64,000 nt of DNA from Poecilobothrus nobilitatus (Eukaryota; Arthropoda; Insecta; Diptera; Dolichopodidae), in NCBI GenBank assembly GCA_947095535.1, contig OX352772.1, positions 189,163,923-189,227,922 on the forward strand. Reading direction: 5' to 3'. Below are positions 1 through 11,104 of the stretch, piece after piece. Every line of letters starts with the position of its first letter. Positions within the stretch are counted from its first letter, which is position 1. The notes beneath the pieces were generated by a model. The model was not told where the DNA came from, made no database searches, and was given only the letters and a program-made list of their open reading frames with translations. The position numbers and the translations under genes were made by a program.

Positions 1-1390
1 AAACACACAAATTTGGATCATATAGTTTAATATCTGATAGAATGCCTCTTATGTACTTCTCTCCAAAAGCTTTTTCTTGTTGTGTTTCCAAATCGTAAAA
101 TATATAAATAAAATTTTTTAGTTTAGGTTGATTTTTGTTTTGTTGAATAAAACATTTATGATTCTCAGGAACATAGTTACTGCAAATCTGCCAAAAGTAT
201 TCACCACATACATGGTTTCTGTCGGCTCTATAAAGTTTTAAGCAAGTCAAACATTTTTTAACTTCGTCACAAATACTGTTGCGTTTTGAACTTGACGCCC
301 TATGGTTATCTAAACACATTCGACCTCGAAATGAACGATTACAATCATTGCATAAAATTTGTTTAAAATTATTAAGACATGGTAGAGAATTTTAACAGCA
401 TGGACATGTTCCTGTGTATCTATGATTACTTTTGTTGTTGTATGGAATGTGACAATCTTCACAATAATAACTGGCGCAAAAGGTTGCAGTCAGCGATTTT
501 ATTACGTTGTAGTGATTTTTATAAAACAACAAATTTAGCCGTTTTTCAGGTCCAATTCCTTCAAATATTACCTCTCTGCCTCTTGTGCCCCATTTGTACA
601 CAACAATTTTATAATTTTTCAAATATTCTTGAAACTTTTTGAGTTCGCGTATTCCACATCCTTTATTTGGAATTTTTACTCCTGCATTTTTAGTTAGTTC
701 GATAGCTTTTAAAGTTTGCAATTTTCCTGTATCATTACGAATTTTATGTTTGTAGTTCTTATCATTTTTAGTTAGTGATATTGCCACAATTAAGGCCTGA
801 GGTAGACATAAATTGTTTTTGTTTTTAATGCAAATTATTCGCTTTCGCTTTAAGCTTTCCTCATCATATGATGAGCATTTTCGTGATCTTCCTGTCCCAA
901 ATGGTAGCCTTACATATGTAACTGAAAGACAAAATGTATCTGTGCTTAAACCTGTAACATAAAAACAAAATAAAAGTATTAATAATAAAAATAATAATGA
1001 AGTATTTATTTAGTAGTTACCTTCAGAATTACTTTGAAAAATTTTTGATATCATTTCCCATACATCAGAAAATGCTAGATCACCTGCATTTCTAAAACTT
1101 AGCCATCCAGAACCATGTTGCTGGAAGCTTTCTCCACAGAATGTTAATCCTACCTTATCTAGAGGGTGCAAATCAGTTGTTACATCTTGAATTATTTTAT
1201 ACAATACGTTTTTTATCCAGTTAACCGGTTCTCCGTTATTAGGAACTGAATTAATTATAAACTTGACTTTACGTCCGCGTATGTTAAAACGTTTGACTAC
1301 TGATGCTGAATCACTTTCAATCCTATAAGGAAGTGATTCTATCTCCGGTGAATGACTAAAAAATCTTTCTAATAAAATTTTTTTTGACAC
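1..1390 (-). pseudogene. Polinton/Maverick protein-primed DNA polymerase B, N-terminal part (runs off the left edge)
   Basis: N-terminal third of a family-B DNA polymerase of the Polinton type, which would copy the element's linear DNA by protein priming. Exon 1 (1390 to 1021) encodes a start with MSKKILLERFF. Exon 2 starts at 951 after a 69-nt intron and contains the block CLPQALIVAIS, typical of this family's N-terminal module. It is followed by a Cys/His-rich zinc-binding stretch with repeated CxxC pairs. Near the left edge the exonuclease motif YDLETQQ appears (DxE, Exo I). An in-frame TAA at 392-394 interrupts the frame, and homology continues in the same frame on its far side, so the copy is broken. 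The polymerase palm would lie outside the window. The gene is divergent from the small gene at 1979. Family assignment is confident; completeness cannot be judged. Confidence 0.85.
952..1020 (-). other. 69-nt intron in the Polinton polymerase gene
   Basis: On the minus strand the exon ends GAAG followed by donor GTAAC (1020-1016). The acceptor TTACAG ends at 952. Joining the two sides keeps the reading frame, whereas reading through meets TAA right after the donor. The size matches short insect introns, such as the 66-nt introns in the Harbinger genes of this window. Inferred from sequence only. Confidence 0.65.
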
Positions 1391-1978
1391 TTTTTATTTT
1401 TTTTTTTTTGTATTGACTCGCTTGCTGCAGCTATTTGACCAAACTAACCAAAACTAATTTAAATATTTCGTTTTTAGAGTAAAAAATTCTTCAAGCAAAT
1501 ATTTGCAACAATGTTTGTAAGATGTATGAATTCTAAAAAAGTAATTACAATAGATTCAATTTTAATTAAATATACGTTAGTAGATTGTATATATTGCATG
1601 CAATTGCATTTGATATAAATTATTGAAAAGGAATTTGTATTCAGGTTTAAACACAAATATTTTGTTTTTACAGTAAACACCTATCTTCAAACAAAGTATT
1701 TGCAACATTGTATTTTTAATAAATTATATCTTCCTTTTTTTTTTCTAATTAAAACTACCTACATCTTTTTGAATCTTTCTTTGAAATAGAAAATATTTCA
1801 ACAATGTAGTTTGATTTATGAAGCCGAAAGCAGTTACAATAAATTAAAATTTTAATTAATATGCTTTGGTAAATTCTATAGATTTCTAACAATTTTATTT
1901 AATATAAATACTGCAGAATTTTATAGAAGAAATCATAGTCTTACTTAAAATCAAGCAAAGTAAACAACATAATCAAGC
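1391..1978. promoter_or_regulatory. Divergent intergenic region of the left Polinton, with a spaced direct repeat
   Basis: No gene is supported here. It lies between two divergent Polinton genes and so probably holds both promoters. About 100 bp near 1495-1600 recur imperfectly near 1790-1895, sharing blocks such as AATATTTGCAACAATG and CAATTTTAATTAA-like tracts, with a shorter third match near 1690-1715. Confidence 0.4.
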
Positions 1979-2485
1979 ATGCACAACAACACTGAAGACA
2001 TATTTTTCTTTACACAACCAACACAGGTTGTGCTTCCACCGAAGAGGAGGAAATCCCAGCATCAGCAACAACCTCAACACCAACAAGCATCACAGCACCA
2101 GCAACAATTACAGCACCAGTAACAATCCCAACAACAACAACAACAATACGAACAATACCAATCATATGAGCAACCAAAAAGAAAAAGATGTTTGGAATCA
2201 TTTAATGCAAAAATAAAAAGAAAAACTTTTTTAAAGGTAAAAGATATGGAGCCAGATGCGCTCTATACAATTAAAAAAGTTAAACTATTACCAACAGTTA
2301 ATGGACCGTCTTGGGTTTTTGAAACAGGAAATTACATAATTTTCATACCAAAAACCTATCTGGACCTATTCTAAGATAGGGAATTCCGGGAGGAAATTCT
2401 AAAAGGCGATCTCTATTTAATTAGAGATACCACTGAAAATTTAAAACTGCTTGATGAAACAAGCAATAAACATTTAACAAATTAA
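1979..2485 (+). pseudogene. Polinton-associated small basic protein with polyglutamine linker, interrupted
   Basis: One continuous frame from ATG 1979 to TAA 2483 encodes about 168 residues, with in-frame TAA codons at 2120-2122 and 2372-2374. The N-terminus is short and acidic/aromatic, followed by a basic PPKRRK cluster and a Gln/His-rich repeat (CAA/CAG, CAC) around residues 30-65. After that come a second basic cluster (PKRKR) and a compact C-terminal domain containing TFLKVKDMEPDALYTIKK. Such a domain occurs in proteins next to polymerase genes of insect Polintons (from memory, function unknown; a DNA-binding role is only a guess from the basic residues). The opposite strand is open only because of the CAA repeat. 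It is divergent from the polymerase gene. The frame continues cleanly across both stops, so it is one gene rather than three. Confidence 0.6.
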
Positions 2486-2809
2486 CCAATAAAATTGTAA
2501 TAAAAATAAAATTAATAAATGAAAAAAATTTAATAAAAAAAACAAAATTCTGTATTTTACTTGTTTACACTTTTTTTTTTTGCTTTTAAATTTTTCTTTT
2601 TTTTTACAGCTATTTAGATAATAAATAATAGATGTTTAAAAAAATGTTTAATAAAGAGAAAGTAATTACTTATATTTAATAAAAAACGTTTGCATTTTAT
2701 TTACATTTTTTTTTCTCAGGCTTTCCAGTTTAAGCTCTGTAAGAGTTAACTATTTTAGAGAGTCAAATAAAAAACAAAAAAACAAAAGAAAAATATAAGT
2801 AGTCATATC
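2486..2809. other. AT-rich interval at the Polinton/tandem-unit boundary
   Basis: A/T homopolymers and no coding signal. The outer end of the left Polinton should lie here or nearby, but I cannot identify its inverted repeat with only one end in the window. Confidence 0.4.
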
Positions 2810-3230
2810 AAGCTGGAGGCAAAATTTAAAAATATAAGTTTGTAGTTATGCGTTTGTTGCCTCCAGCTTTTATTTTAATTTTACAGACTTTAAAACTTAT
2901 ATATACTTATATTTATATATATATTTGGCATATTGAAATAAACTTTTTCAAAGAAATTTCGATTGTAACAATATAGTTTAGAAAATTACAGAAAAATTTG
3001 CTATTAAAAATTTATTTTCTACTTTTTAGTTCAAAAAAGCTGTTTTTTTAAAAATTTTTTTTATTTATTTTATTTTATTCTTTTTAGTAACGACAAATAT
3101 AAGTATTAAATTGATATTTTTTTTTTCCTTGTTTAATTTTGAATTTTTACAGTTGCCCTTACAGTCTATAATTATATTATTACCTCTTATAATATAGAAT
3201 ATATTGAATTTTTTTATTATTAATTTATTG

Positions 3231-5311
3231 TGGCAAAATTTTTAAAAAATTAAGAAAACGTTGCATAGCTAAATTCAAAATTTAAATAAAATTGTTATTG
3301 CAATTTTATAATGTTCTTCATTTCCACTTAAAAATGCGACCCTTTAAAAACTTTGATTCATACACTGCCTTGTTTTTTCTTTCTTTTCATAACATAACAT
3401 TTTAATATTTTTTTTTTATCTGTTATGTACGGAAATATCAAACGGATGTTTTTTTCTTTTAAAATCATAACATTTTAATAGTTCATTTTTTCTATCTGTT
3501 ATGTGGGTAAATATCAGTATACACATATACATAAAAAATAGACTTTAAAAATATTTAAAAACAATCAAAGTAACATTTTTTGTTATCTTTTTTTACTATT
3601 CGTTTTTATTTTTGTTCCAGTATTACATTTTCCTTTTTTTTGTTTTCTGTTATTTAGGTACGCTAAGTATTACTTTTGTTTTTTTTAAATGTTTAATTTA
3701 TACCTACATGCATTCTATTTAAAAAATATAAATTATAACCTATAGAACATTCTGAATTTTTTTTTGTTCGTTTATATTTACCGTCCATTCATATGCATAC
3801 ATAAAATTTTTTTTTGTTCGTTTATGTTTACCGTCCATTCATATAAATATAACTGTTGCCTACATATTAAAAAATAATAAATCTATAACTACATACATAA
3901 ATAGCCATATATTCATTCATATACATATGTATCTATATTATGAGCTGAACTTCTCAGTGTTGCATAATACGGCAAAAGTTTTAAAAAATTAAGAAAACGT
4001 TGCATAGTTATATTCAAAATTTAAATAAAAATATTGCAATTTTATAATGTTTTTTATTTCCACTTAAAATGCGACCCTTTAAAAACTTTGATTTATGCCC
4101 TGCCTTGTTTTTTGTTTCTTTTCATAGCATAACATTTTAATAGTTCTTTTTTATGAGTAAATATAGCTCTGTTATGTGAGTAAATATCAAATGTACACAT
4201 AACCATAAAAAATAGCCTTTAAAAATATTTAAAAACAATCAAAGTAACATTTTTTGTTCTCTTTTTTTCTATTCGTTTTTATTTTTCTTCCAGTATTACA
4301 TTTATTTTTTTTTTCTGTTATTTAGGAACGCTAAGAACTTATTTTTTTTTTTTAATATTAAATTTATACATACAGTCTATTTAAAAAATAGAAATTTTTA
4401 GCTATAGAACATTCTGAATTTTTTTTTTGTTCGTTTATGTTAACCGTCCATTCATATGCAAACATAAAATTTTTTTTTTGTTTATGTTTACCGTCCATTC
4501 ATATAAATTGGTATTAAATTCATTCATTCATAATTGTTGGTATTAAAAAATAATGAATCTATAACTACACACATATATACTGATATATTCATTCATATAC
4601 ATATTATAGTAGTATGGGTACTATATAATGATGTGAACTTCTGATTGTTATATTGTGTTATATATTATGGCAAGATTTTTAAAAAATTAAGGAAACATTG
4701 CATAGCAAAATTAAAAATTTAAATAAAATTGTTATTGCAATTTTATAATGTTCTTTATTTCCACTTAAAAATGCGACCCTTTAAAAACTTTGATTCATAC
4801 ACTGCCTTGTTTTTTCTTTCTTTTCATAACATAACATTTTAATATTTTTTTTTTATCTGTTATGTACGGAAATAACAAACGTATGTTTCTTTCTTTTAAA
4901 GTCATAACATTTTAATAGTTCTTTTTTTCTATCTGTTATATGGGTAAATATCAGATGTACACATATACATAAGAAATAGACTTTAAAAATATTTAAAAAC
5001 AATCTATATTATGAGCTGAACTTCTCAGTGTTGCATTATATCATAATGCGGCAAAATTTTTAAAAAATTAAGAAAACGTTGCATAATTAAATTCAAAATT
5101 TAAATAAAAATATTGCAATTTTATAATGTTCTTTATTTCCACTTAAAATGCGACCCTTTAAAAACTTTGATTTATACACTGCCTTGTTTTTTCTTTCTTT
5201 TCATAGCATAACATTTTAATAGTTCTTTTTTTCTTTCTGTTATGTGGGTAAATATCAGATGTACACATATACATAAGAAATAGCCTTTAAAAATATTTAA
5301 AAACAATCAAA
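3231..5311 (+). repeat. Nested tandem sub-repeats in U1
   Basis: Sub-repeats begin with GGCAAAATTTTTAAAAAATT-like sequence near 3231, 3970, 4668 and 5049. Spacings are about 739, 698 and 381 bp; the third is shortened. Each contains the landmark AAATGCGACCCTTTAAAAAC and then TTCGTTTATGTTTACCGTCC in the longer copies. No coding content. Confidence 0.75.
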
Positions 5312-5475
5312 GGTCGCGTTCAGGAGAATCTAGCGCTATACTGAATTGTAGGGGTGTAGAATTTAGCGCTGCATGTTTGTACTGAACGATTTGCAGCAAA
5401 ATTAAATGACATTTAATTTTTTGTGACATTTCGTATATTTTTATTTTATTTTAGCGCTATAATGTAGAAGTAAGT
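5312..5475 (+). mobile_element. Truncated copy of the GGTCGCGTTCAG MITE
   Basis: Starts with the same terminal GGTCGCGTTCAG after CAATCAAA but breaks off after about 150 bp, joining to a TAGCGCTATAATGTAG stub and then ordinary unit sequence. The right terminus is missing. Confidence 0.7.
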
Positions 5476-5652
5476 AAAAAAAAATTATTTTGCTTTTTCT
5501 AGACGATGCAGATATATATGTATGTATGTACATAACATATATTTTATGATTAATTCATAATTATTGTTATTGAAAAGAAAATTATTGATGTTATTTACTA
5601 TTTTTAAAAAAGACTGGATTTCTTATTTTTAATATATTCTTTTTGTTGTTTA

Positions 5653-5847
5653 ATGTTTTTACATAATTGGAAATATATTCTTAGTTTTTATACTTCAGAC
5701 AAAGGCATTAGTGGTGCAGATCATCATTCCCTAATAGATCTTAATTTAAAGGCAGCTCCCAATTTAGATATCAATGTTAGGGCCATAATATGCGATTTTA
5801 ATATGTTAAGAGTTTCGAAAGAAAAGCCCTATTTTAATTATAATTAA
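5653..5847 (+). pseudogene. P-element-type transposase relic (U1)
   Basis: A 64-residue open fragment. It contains W..ILSFY near residue 6, then INVRAIICDFNM and VSKEKPYF, resembling the catalytic region of P-element/THAP9-type transposases, where a VxAxxCD motif precedes a segment ending in KPYF. The part that should follow the Asp appears deleted, and the frame stops right after KPYFNYN, so this cannot be functional. There is no upstream DNA-binding domain. The copy at 10910 is identical, so the relic predates the tandem amplification. The assignment rests on a short motif and could be wrong. Confidence 0.5.
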
Positions 5848-7352
5848 GAAAGGAAAAACACATATCTATATAAATATTATAAATAAACACATTACTTTGA
5901 TAAATAAAAATGTATACTAAAAATCAATTGATTTGATGAAAAAAAAACTTAAATTTAACACTTGCTTACTAAATTTTAAGTAAATGCATATTAAATTTTA
6001 CACTGTGTTCTCAAGTGCGGCACATTAATTTGTTTACACATTCATATCTTTGAAATTCATCGCTTTCAAACCAAAAATATTTTCGAAGCACATTTACGAA
6101 GCAATGGGCTACATAAAAAACAATAGCCTTTTATAGAAAAAAAAAACATTTATGTATTACGGATACGTATTGGTATAGGTATTGGTGAGTTTAGTAAATT
6201 TAGATAAAATGTTTTATTTTCGTTCTGTAATAATTCTGTTAAAAATTCTGTTATATTTTTGTATGAAAGTTTAATTTTGAAATTAAGCTAATTTCTCTAA
6301 TGTTTTTCGATATTATTATTTTAAAATCATGTATTGTCATCGGGATCTGATCTAATGAAGAAAATTTCAAGTCTCTAGCTCAACGGGAAGTGTGTTTAAA
6401 ATGGCTTCTAAGATTCCATCCTTTACCCAACCAAGTTAATAAAAAGCTGTTAAAAAGGTACATGTGGACGCTAATTTCTATTTTGAATTTCTTTTTAACC
6501 TTTTTATATGCAACATATATATGCAGATATATATTCTACGTTCTTACTATAGTATATACTATACCAATCAATTTGCATTCAACTTTTCTTGCTTCTTTCT
6601 TTTTCTACCTTTTTAAAATACTACATAGTAATCTAAACCAGATATTCTGCTAAAAAAAAAAACGAAAGATGCTAATTGTTATTTTGTATTTCTTCCTATA
6701 GTAAACCAACACAAAAAAAAAACACGCATTCCTTAAAGATACACTTTAAAACTAGTTCACCAACATTAAATAACACGTGCTTTAATATTTACATATAATA
6801 GTTTTGCTAACTATTTTCATGTTGACCTATTATAATATACAATCAAAGAGCTCTAAAAGACTTGTTTTACCCCAACTTCTAACAGAATCCAGGTCACAAC
6901 ACTTCCGGTTTCTCGAAAACTCAAGGTCATTCAAATATAGGTTAATTTGCGTGGGCGTGCGATATGGTTTATTAAAAACTAGGTCGTGTGATATGGGCTT
7001 ATTTTTTCCCATGCCAAAGTGCCCCTATACCTACTCTCGGATGATGACGTGTCAGAAGTTCCATTGGTATTTTTAAATCTTCAAATATCCTCCTAATTCA
7101 GATTTTTAGACATACATATATGTATACTTATTCTGGAAAACGGGGCAAATCTTATTTCGCCACCGTCTCTAAAATTTCTTCAAAATAGATATTATATACA
7201 TAAATGGATAAATGCATATGTATACATTCTGGCTGGCCGGAATTTGGAAAATAACTGTATATGATTTTATAGTTGTGCGGGGCATAAATTGAAGTTTAGT
7301 CTAGAAAGTTTACTCTAAACGATATTATTACATTAGTAATTATTATCATTAT

Positions 7353-7500
7353 CCAGTCAATGGTGTAGTTATTAAAAAACCGGCCTTTCATACGAAAGGT
7401 CTCGAATTCAAACCCCGACTGGGTCATATAGATTAATAAAAAATAATAGACATTTTTCTTATAATATATAATAAGTAGAATATAATTAAATTAAAAATAA
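7353..7500 (+). mobile_element. tRNA-derived SINE, family B (U1)
   Basis: Pol III A box-like CAATGGTGTAGTTATTA, an anticodon-arm-like inverted pair (CCTTT...GAAAGG) and a B box-like GAATTCAAACCCC form a tRNA-like head of about 74 bp. An AT-rich body follows, starting GGGTCATATAGATTAATAAA. The body start is similar to the minus-strand element at 24043-24330, which supports one family. Confidence 0.6.
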
Positions 7501-7510
7501 GTATATATAT

Positions 7511-7703
7511 GGGGCCTCGGTGGCGTAGTGGGTAAGAGCGTATAAAATACGCTGTAAACAACGAGGGAATGTGGGTTCGAATCCCACACACGTCGTAAGA
7601 GTTATTCCTCCCTACGACACTTAAAGCCACGCCTGTACAGGAAAGGCTATGCAATTTCCTGTCCACATTTATGTGGCAGAGAAATGCATTAAAAAAAAAA
7701 AAA
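7511..7703 (+). mobile_element. tRNA-derived SINE, family A (U1)
   Basis: Head with a good A box (GTGGCGTAGTGGGTAAG) and a near-perfect B box (GGTTCGAATCCC), then a body containing CTCCCTACGACACTTAAAGC, ending in a poly(A) of about 13. Total about 193 bp, standard for a SINE mobilised by a LINE. The anticodon arm is degenerate, so it is not a working tRNA. Adjacent to the family B SINE. Confidence 0.75.
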
Positions 7704-8214
7704 GTATATATGTCCTATAAATTATAATTTTATATCTGTTAATAGCTATACTGTTATACTGTTATACTGTTAATAGCTACATAATAAAATAATAATAAAC
7801 TATAATTCTTGTATAAGATAATAGATGGCGTAGAAATGAGAGAAACGTCTCATACTCTTGTACAGAAACTGAAACTTAGTCAAATATGAATAAATAAATG
7901 ACTTAGTGAATGCCCTATGCTCCTTAAAACAGTGGCAAGGGGAGAAAAAAAAATTATTATCATTACAAAACGAAAATTTGGACTTTTGACTCACTTCAAA
8001 AAGACAGAAGTGCCATGGGATATATATAGAAATCCATGGGATATATAGAAGATTATAATAAAATTTAGAAAAAAAATTTAGAAAAAAACGTTTAACAAAA
8101 CAAAAAAATCGAAACAAATATGTACATGGATTACCCATTAAAATTTACAATTCATAAACAATTATAATAAAATATTTGTTAGGCTTTTTTTTTTTTAAAT
8201 CTATAAAATGACAT

Positions 8215-8520
8215 TTTAAAATTATTAAAAACATTTTATTTGTATATATGAATATCGAGATTTCTTTGAAAAAGTTTATTTCAATATGCCAAATATATAT
8301 ATAAATATAAGTATATATAAGTTTTAAAGTCTGTGAAATTAATATAAAAGCTGGAGGCAAAATTTAAAAATATAAGTTTATAGTTATGCGTTTGTTGCCT
8401 CCAGCTTTTATTTTAATTTTACAGACTTTAAAACTTATATATACTTATATTTATATATATATTTGGCATATTGAAATAAACTTTTTCAAAGAAATCTCGA
8501 TTGTAACAATATAGTTTAGA
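8215..8520. repeat. Large palindrome at the U1/U2 junction
   Basis: Left arm about 8215-8360, loop about 8361-8394, right arm about 8395-8520. The arms pair through AAAAGCTGGAGGCAA with TTGCCTCCAGCTTTT, then through an AT-rich stretch including CAGACTTTAAAACTTATATA and CATATTGAAATAAAC, with few mismatches. At the start of U1 (2810) and of U3 (13473) only the central hairpin and the right arm remain. The structure looks like inverted element ends meeting head to tail. Confidence 0.8.
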
Positions 8521-8773
8521 AAATTACAGAAAAATTTGCTATTAAAAATTTATTTTCTACTTTTTAGTTCAAAAAAGCTGTTTTTTAAAAAATTTTTTTT
8601 ATTTATTTTATTTTATTCTTTTTAGTAACGACAAATATAAGTATTAAATTGATATTTTTTTTTTTTCTTTGTTTAATTTTGAATTTTTACAGTTGCCCTT
8701 ACAGTCTATAATTATATTATTACCTGTTATAATATAGAATACCTATATTGAATTTTTTTATTATTAATTTATT

Positions 8774-9786
8774 GTGGCAAAATTTTTAAAAAATTAAGAA
8801 AACGTTGCATAGCTAAATTCAAAATTTAAATAAAATTGTTATTGCAATTTTATAATGTTCTTTATTTCCACTTAAAAATGCGACCCTTTAAAAACTTTGA
8901 TTCATACACTGCCTTGTTTTTTCTTTCTTTTCATAACATAACATTTTAATATTTTTTTTTTTATCTGTTATGTACGGAAATATCAAACGTATGTTTTTTT
9001 CTTTTAAAATCATAACATTTTAATAGTTCTTTTTTTCTATCTGTTATGTGGGTAAATATCAGATGTGCACAATATTTACATAAGAAATAGACTTTAAAAA
9101 TATTTAAAAACAATCAAAGTAACATTTTTTGTTCTCTTTTTTTTCTATTCGTTTTTATTGTTCTTCCAGTATTACATTTTCCTTTTTTTTTGTTTTCTGT
9201 TATTTAGGTACGCTAAGTATTACTTTTGTTTTTTTTAAATGTTTAATTTATACATGCATTCTATTTAAAAAATATAAATTATAACCTATAGAACATTCTG
9301 AATTTTTTTTTGTTCGTTTATATTTACCGTCCATTCATATGCATACATAAAAATTTTTTTTTTTCGTTTATGTTTACCGTCCATTCATATAAATATAACT
9401 GTTGCCTACATATTAAAAAATAATAAATCTATAGCTACATACATAAATAGCCATATATTAATTCATATACATATGTATCTATATTATGAACTGAACTTCT
9501 CAGTGTTGCATTATATCATAATACGGCAAAATTTTTAAAAAATTAAGAAAACGTTGCATAGCTAAATTCAAAATTTAAATAAAAATATTGCAATTTTATA
9601 ATGTTCTTTATTTCCACTTAAAATGCGACCCTTTAAAAACTTTGATTTATACACTGCCTTGTTTTTTCTTTCTTTTCATAGCATAACATTTTAATAGTTC
9701 TTTTTTTCTTTCTGTTATGTTGGTAAATATCAGATGTACACATATCCATAAGAAATAGCCTTTAAAAATATTTAAAAACAATCAAA
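8774..9786 (+). repeat. Nested tandem sub-repeats in U2
   Basis: Two copies begin near 8774 and 9525 (about 751 bp apart) with the same landmarks as in U1. The second is cut by the MITE at 9787 and its remainder follows the MITE. Confidence 0.75.
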
Positions 9787-10218
9787 GGTCGCGTTCAGGA
9801 GAATCTAGCGCTATACTGAATTGTAGGAGTGTAGAATTTAGCGCTGCATGTTTGTACTGAACGATTTGCAGCAAAATTAAATGACATTTAATTTTTTGTG
9901 ACATTTCGTATATTTTTATTTTATTTAAATCGTATTTTTGTTTTTTAAATCTTATAATTTTCATCTCTCAATTTATCAATTTTTAAAAAAATGCTTAAAA
10001 TCCAAAATTTCTCGCAAAATTTTGTAAACAAAAATTTTTGGCATTAAATGTAAACACATAAATGTCAATAAAAGTCGCTACATAATTTAGCGTAAAATTT
10101 TCTTGCTGCAAAATTCATGTAGCGCTACATTATAGCGCTAAATAAAAAAATCGTTCAGTAGAAAATTTTATCGAGCGCTGCAGTGTTTTTGTAGCGCTAG
10201 ATGGTACTGAACGCGACC
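9787..10218 (+). mobile_element. MITE, 432 bp, TIR GGTCGCGTTCAG
   Basis: Perfect 12-bp terminal inverted repeats GGTCGCGTTCAG / CTGAACGCGACC, extended by AGCGCT palindromes near both ends and by an inner inverted pair (TACTGAACGATT / AATCGTTCAGTA). It is flanked by AAA on both sides. The sequence it interrupts (AATCAAAGTAAC) exists unoccupied elsewhere in the units (for example near 3568 and 9114), giving a 3-bp TSD. Superfamily is uncertain; a 3-bp TSD would fit PIF/Harbinger. No transposase of its own. Confidence 0.85.
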
Positions 10219-10909
10219 AAAGTAACATTTTTTGTTCTCTCTTTTTTCTATTCGTTTTAATTTTTCTTCCAGTATTACATTTATTTTTTTTGCTGTTGTT
10301 TAGGTACGCTAAGAACTTATTTTTGTTTTTAATATAAAATTTGTGCATACAGTCTATTTAAAAAATAGAAATTATTGGCTATAGAATATTCTGAATTTTT
10401 TTTTTGTTCGTTTATGTTAACCGTCCATTCATATGCATACATAAAATTTTTTTTTGTTCGTTTATGTTTACCGCCCATTCAGTTAAATATAACTGTTGCC
10501 TACATATTAAAAAATAATAAATCGATGAATCAACTAAATAATAATAGTTGGGAATTTGGGAATTTGGTGTAACTGTGTTAGCAGATTTTTAATAGTACAG
10601 CACACATAAAAATATGCATACCATTTTTGTACATGTTTGTACCTACATATGTAGCAAAAAAATTTGGTTTTAAAATTATGTAATTGAGAATATATTAAAT
10701 TGCTTACTTCTAAATGCTAATGTTTTTGAATTAAAAAAAAATTATTTTGCTTTTTCTAGACGATGTAGATATACATGTATGTATGTACATAACATATATT
10801 TTATGATTAATTCATAATTATTGTTATTGAAAAGAAAATTATTGATGTTATTTACTATTTTTAAAAAAGACTGGATTTCTTATTTTTAATATATTCTTTT
10901 TGTTGTTTA

Positions 10910-11104
10910 ATGTTTTTACATAATTGGAAATATATTCTTAGTTTTTATACTTCAGACAAAGGCATTAGTGGTGCAGATCATCATTCCCTAATAGATCTTA
11001 ATTTAAAGGCAGCTCCCAATTTAGATATCAATGTTAGGGCCATAATATGCGATTTTAATATGTTAAGAGTTTCGAAAGAAAAGCCCTATTTTAATTATAA
11101 TTAA
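10910..11104 (+). pseudogene. P-element-type transposase relic (U2)
   Basis: Encodes the same 64 residues as the copy at 5653, with the same truncation after the KPYF motif. It differs only in its surroundings: this unit keeps about 500 bp upstream that U1 has lost. It adds no independent support for function, only for recent duplication of the unit. Confidence 0.5.

Larger units (their letters stand above)
2810..8345 (+). repeat. Tandem unit U1 (about 5.5 kb)
   Basis: First of three head-to-tail units. It begins with the hairpin AGCTGGAGGCAA...TTGCCTCCAGCT (2811-2870). In order it holds sub-repeats of about 0.74 kb, a truncated MITE at 5312, a P-element transposase relic, two SINEs, and the left arm of a large palindrome at its right end. 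From about 5480 onward it is nearly identical to U2 at an offset of about 5257-5285 bp. Relative to U2 it lacks the second part of the MITE and roughly 500 bp after it, and it has extra sub-repeat copies. The near identity implies recent amplification. Confidence 0.85.

Noticed and set aside
1474..1680. 68-codon minus-strand frame between the left Polinton genes
   Set aside because: AT-rich, overlaps the imperfect direct repeat, lacks family resemblance.
7800..8138. 112-codon minus-strand frame (also at 13084-13422) rich in Phe/Tyr
   Set aside because: Low-complexity translation of A-rich plus-strand DNA, no recognisable domain; identical in U1 and U2 only because the unit is duplicated.
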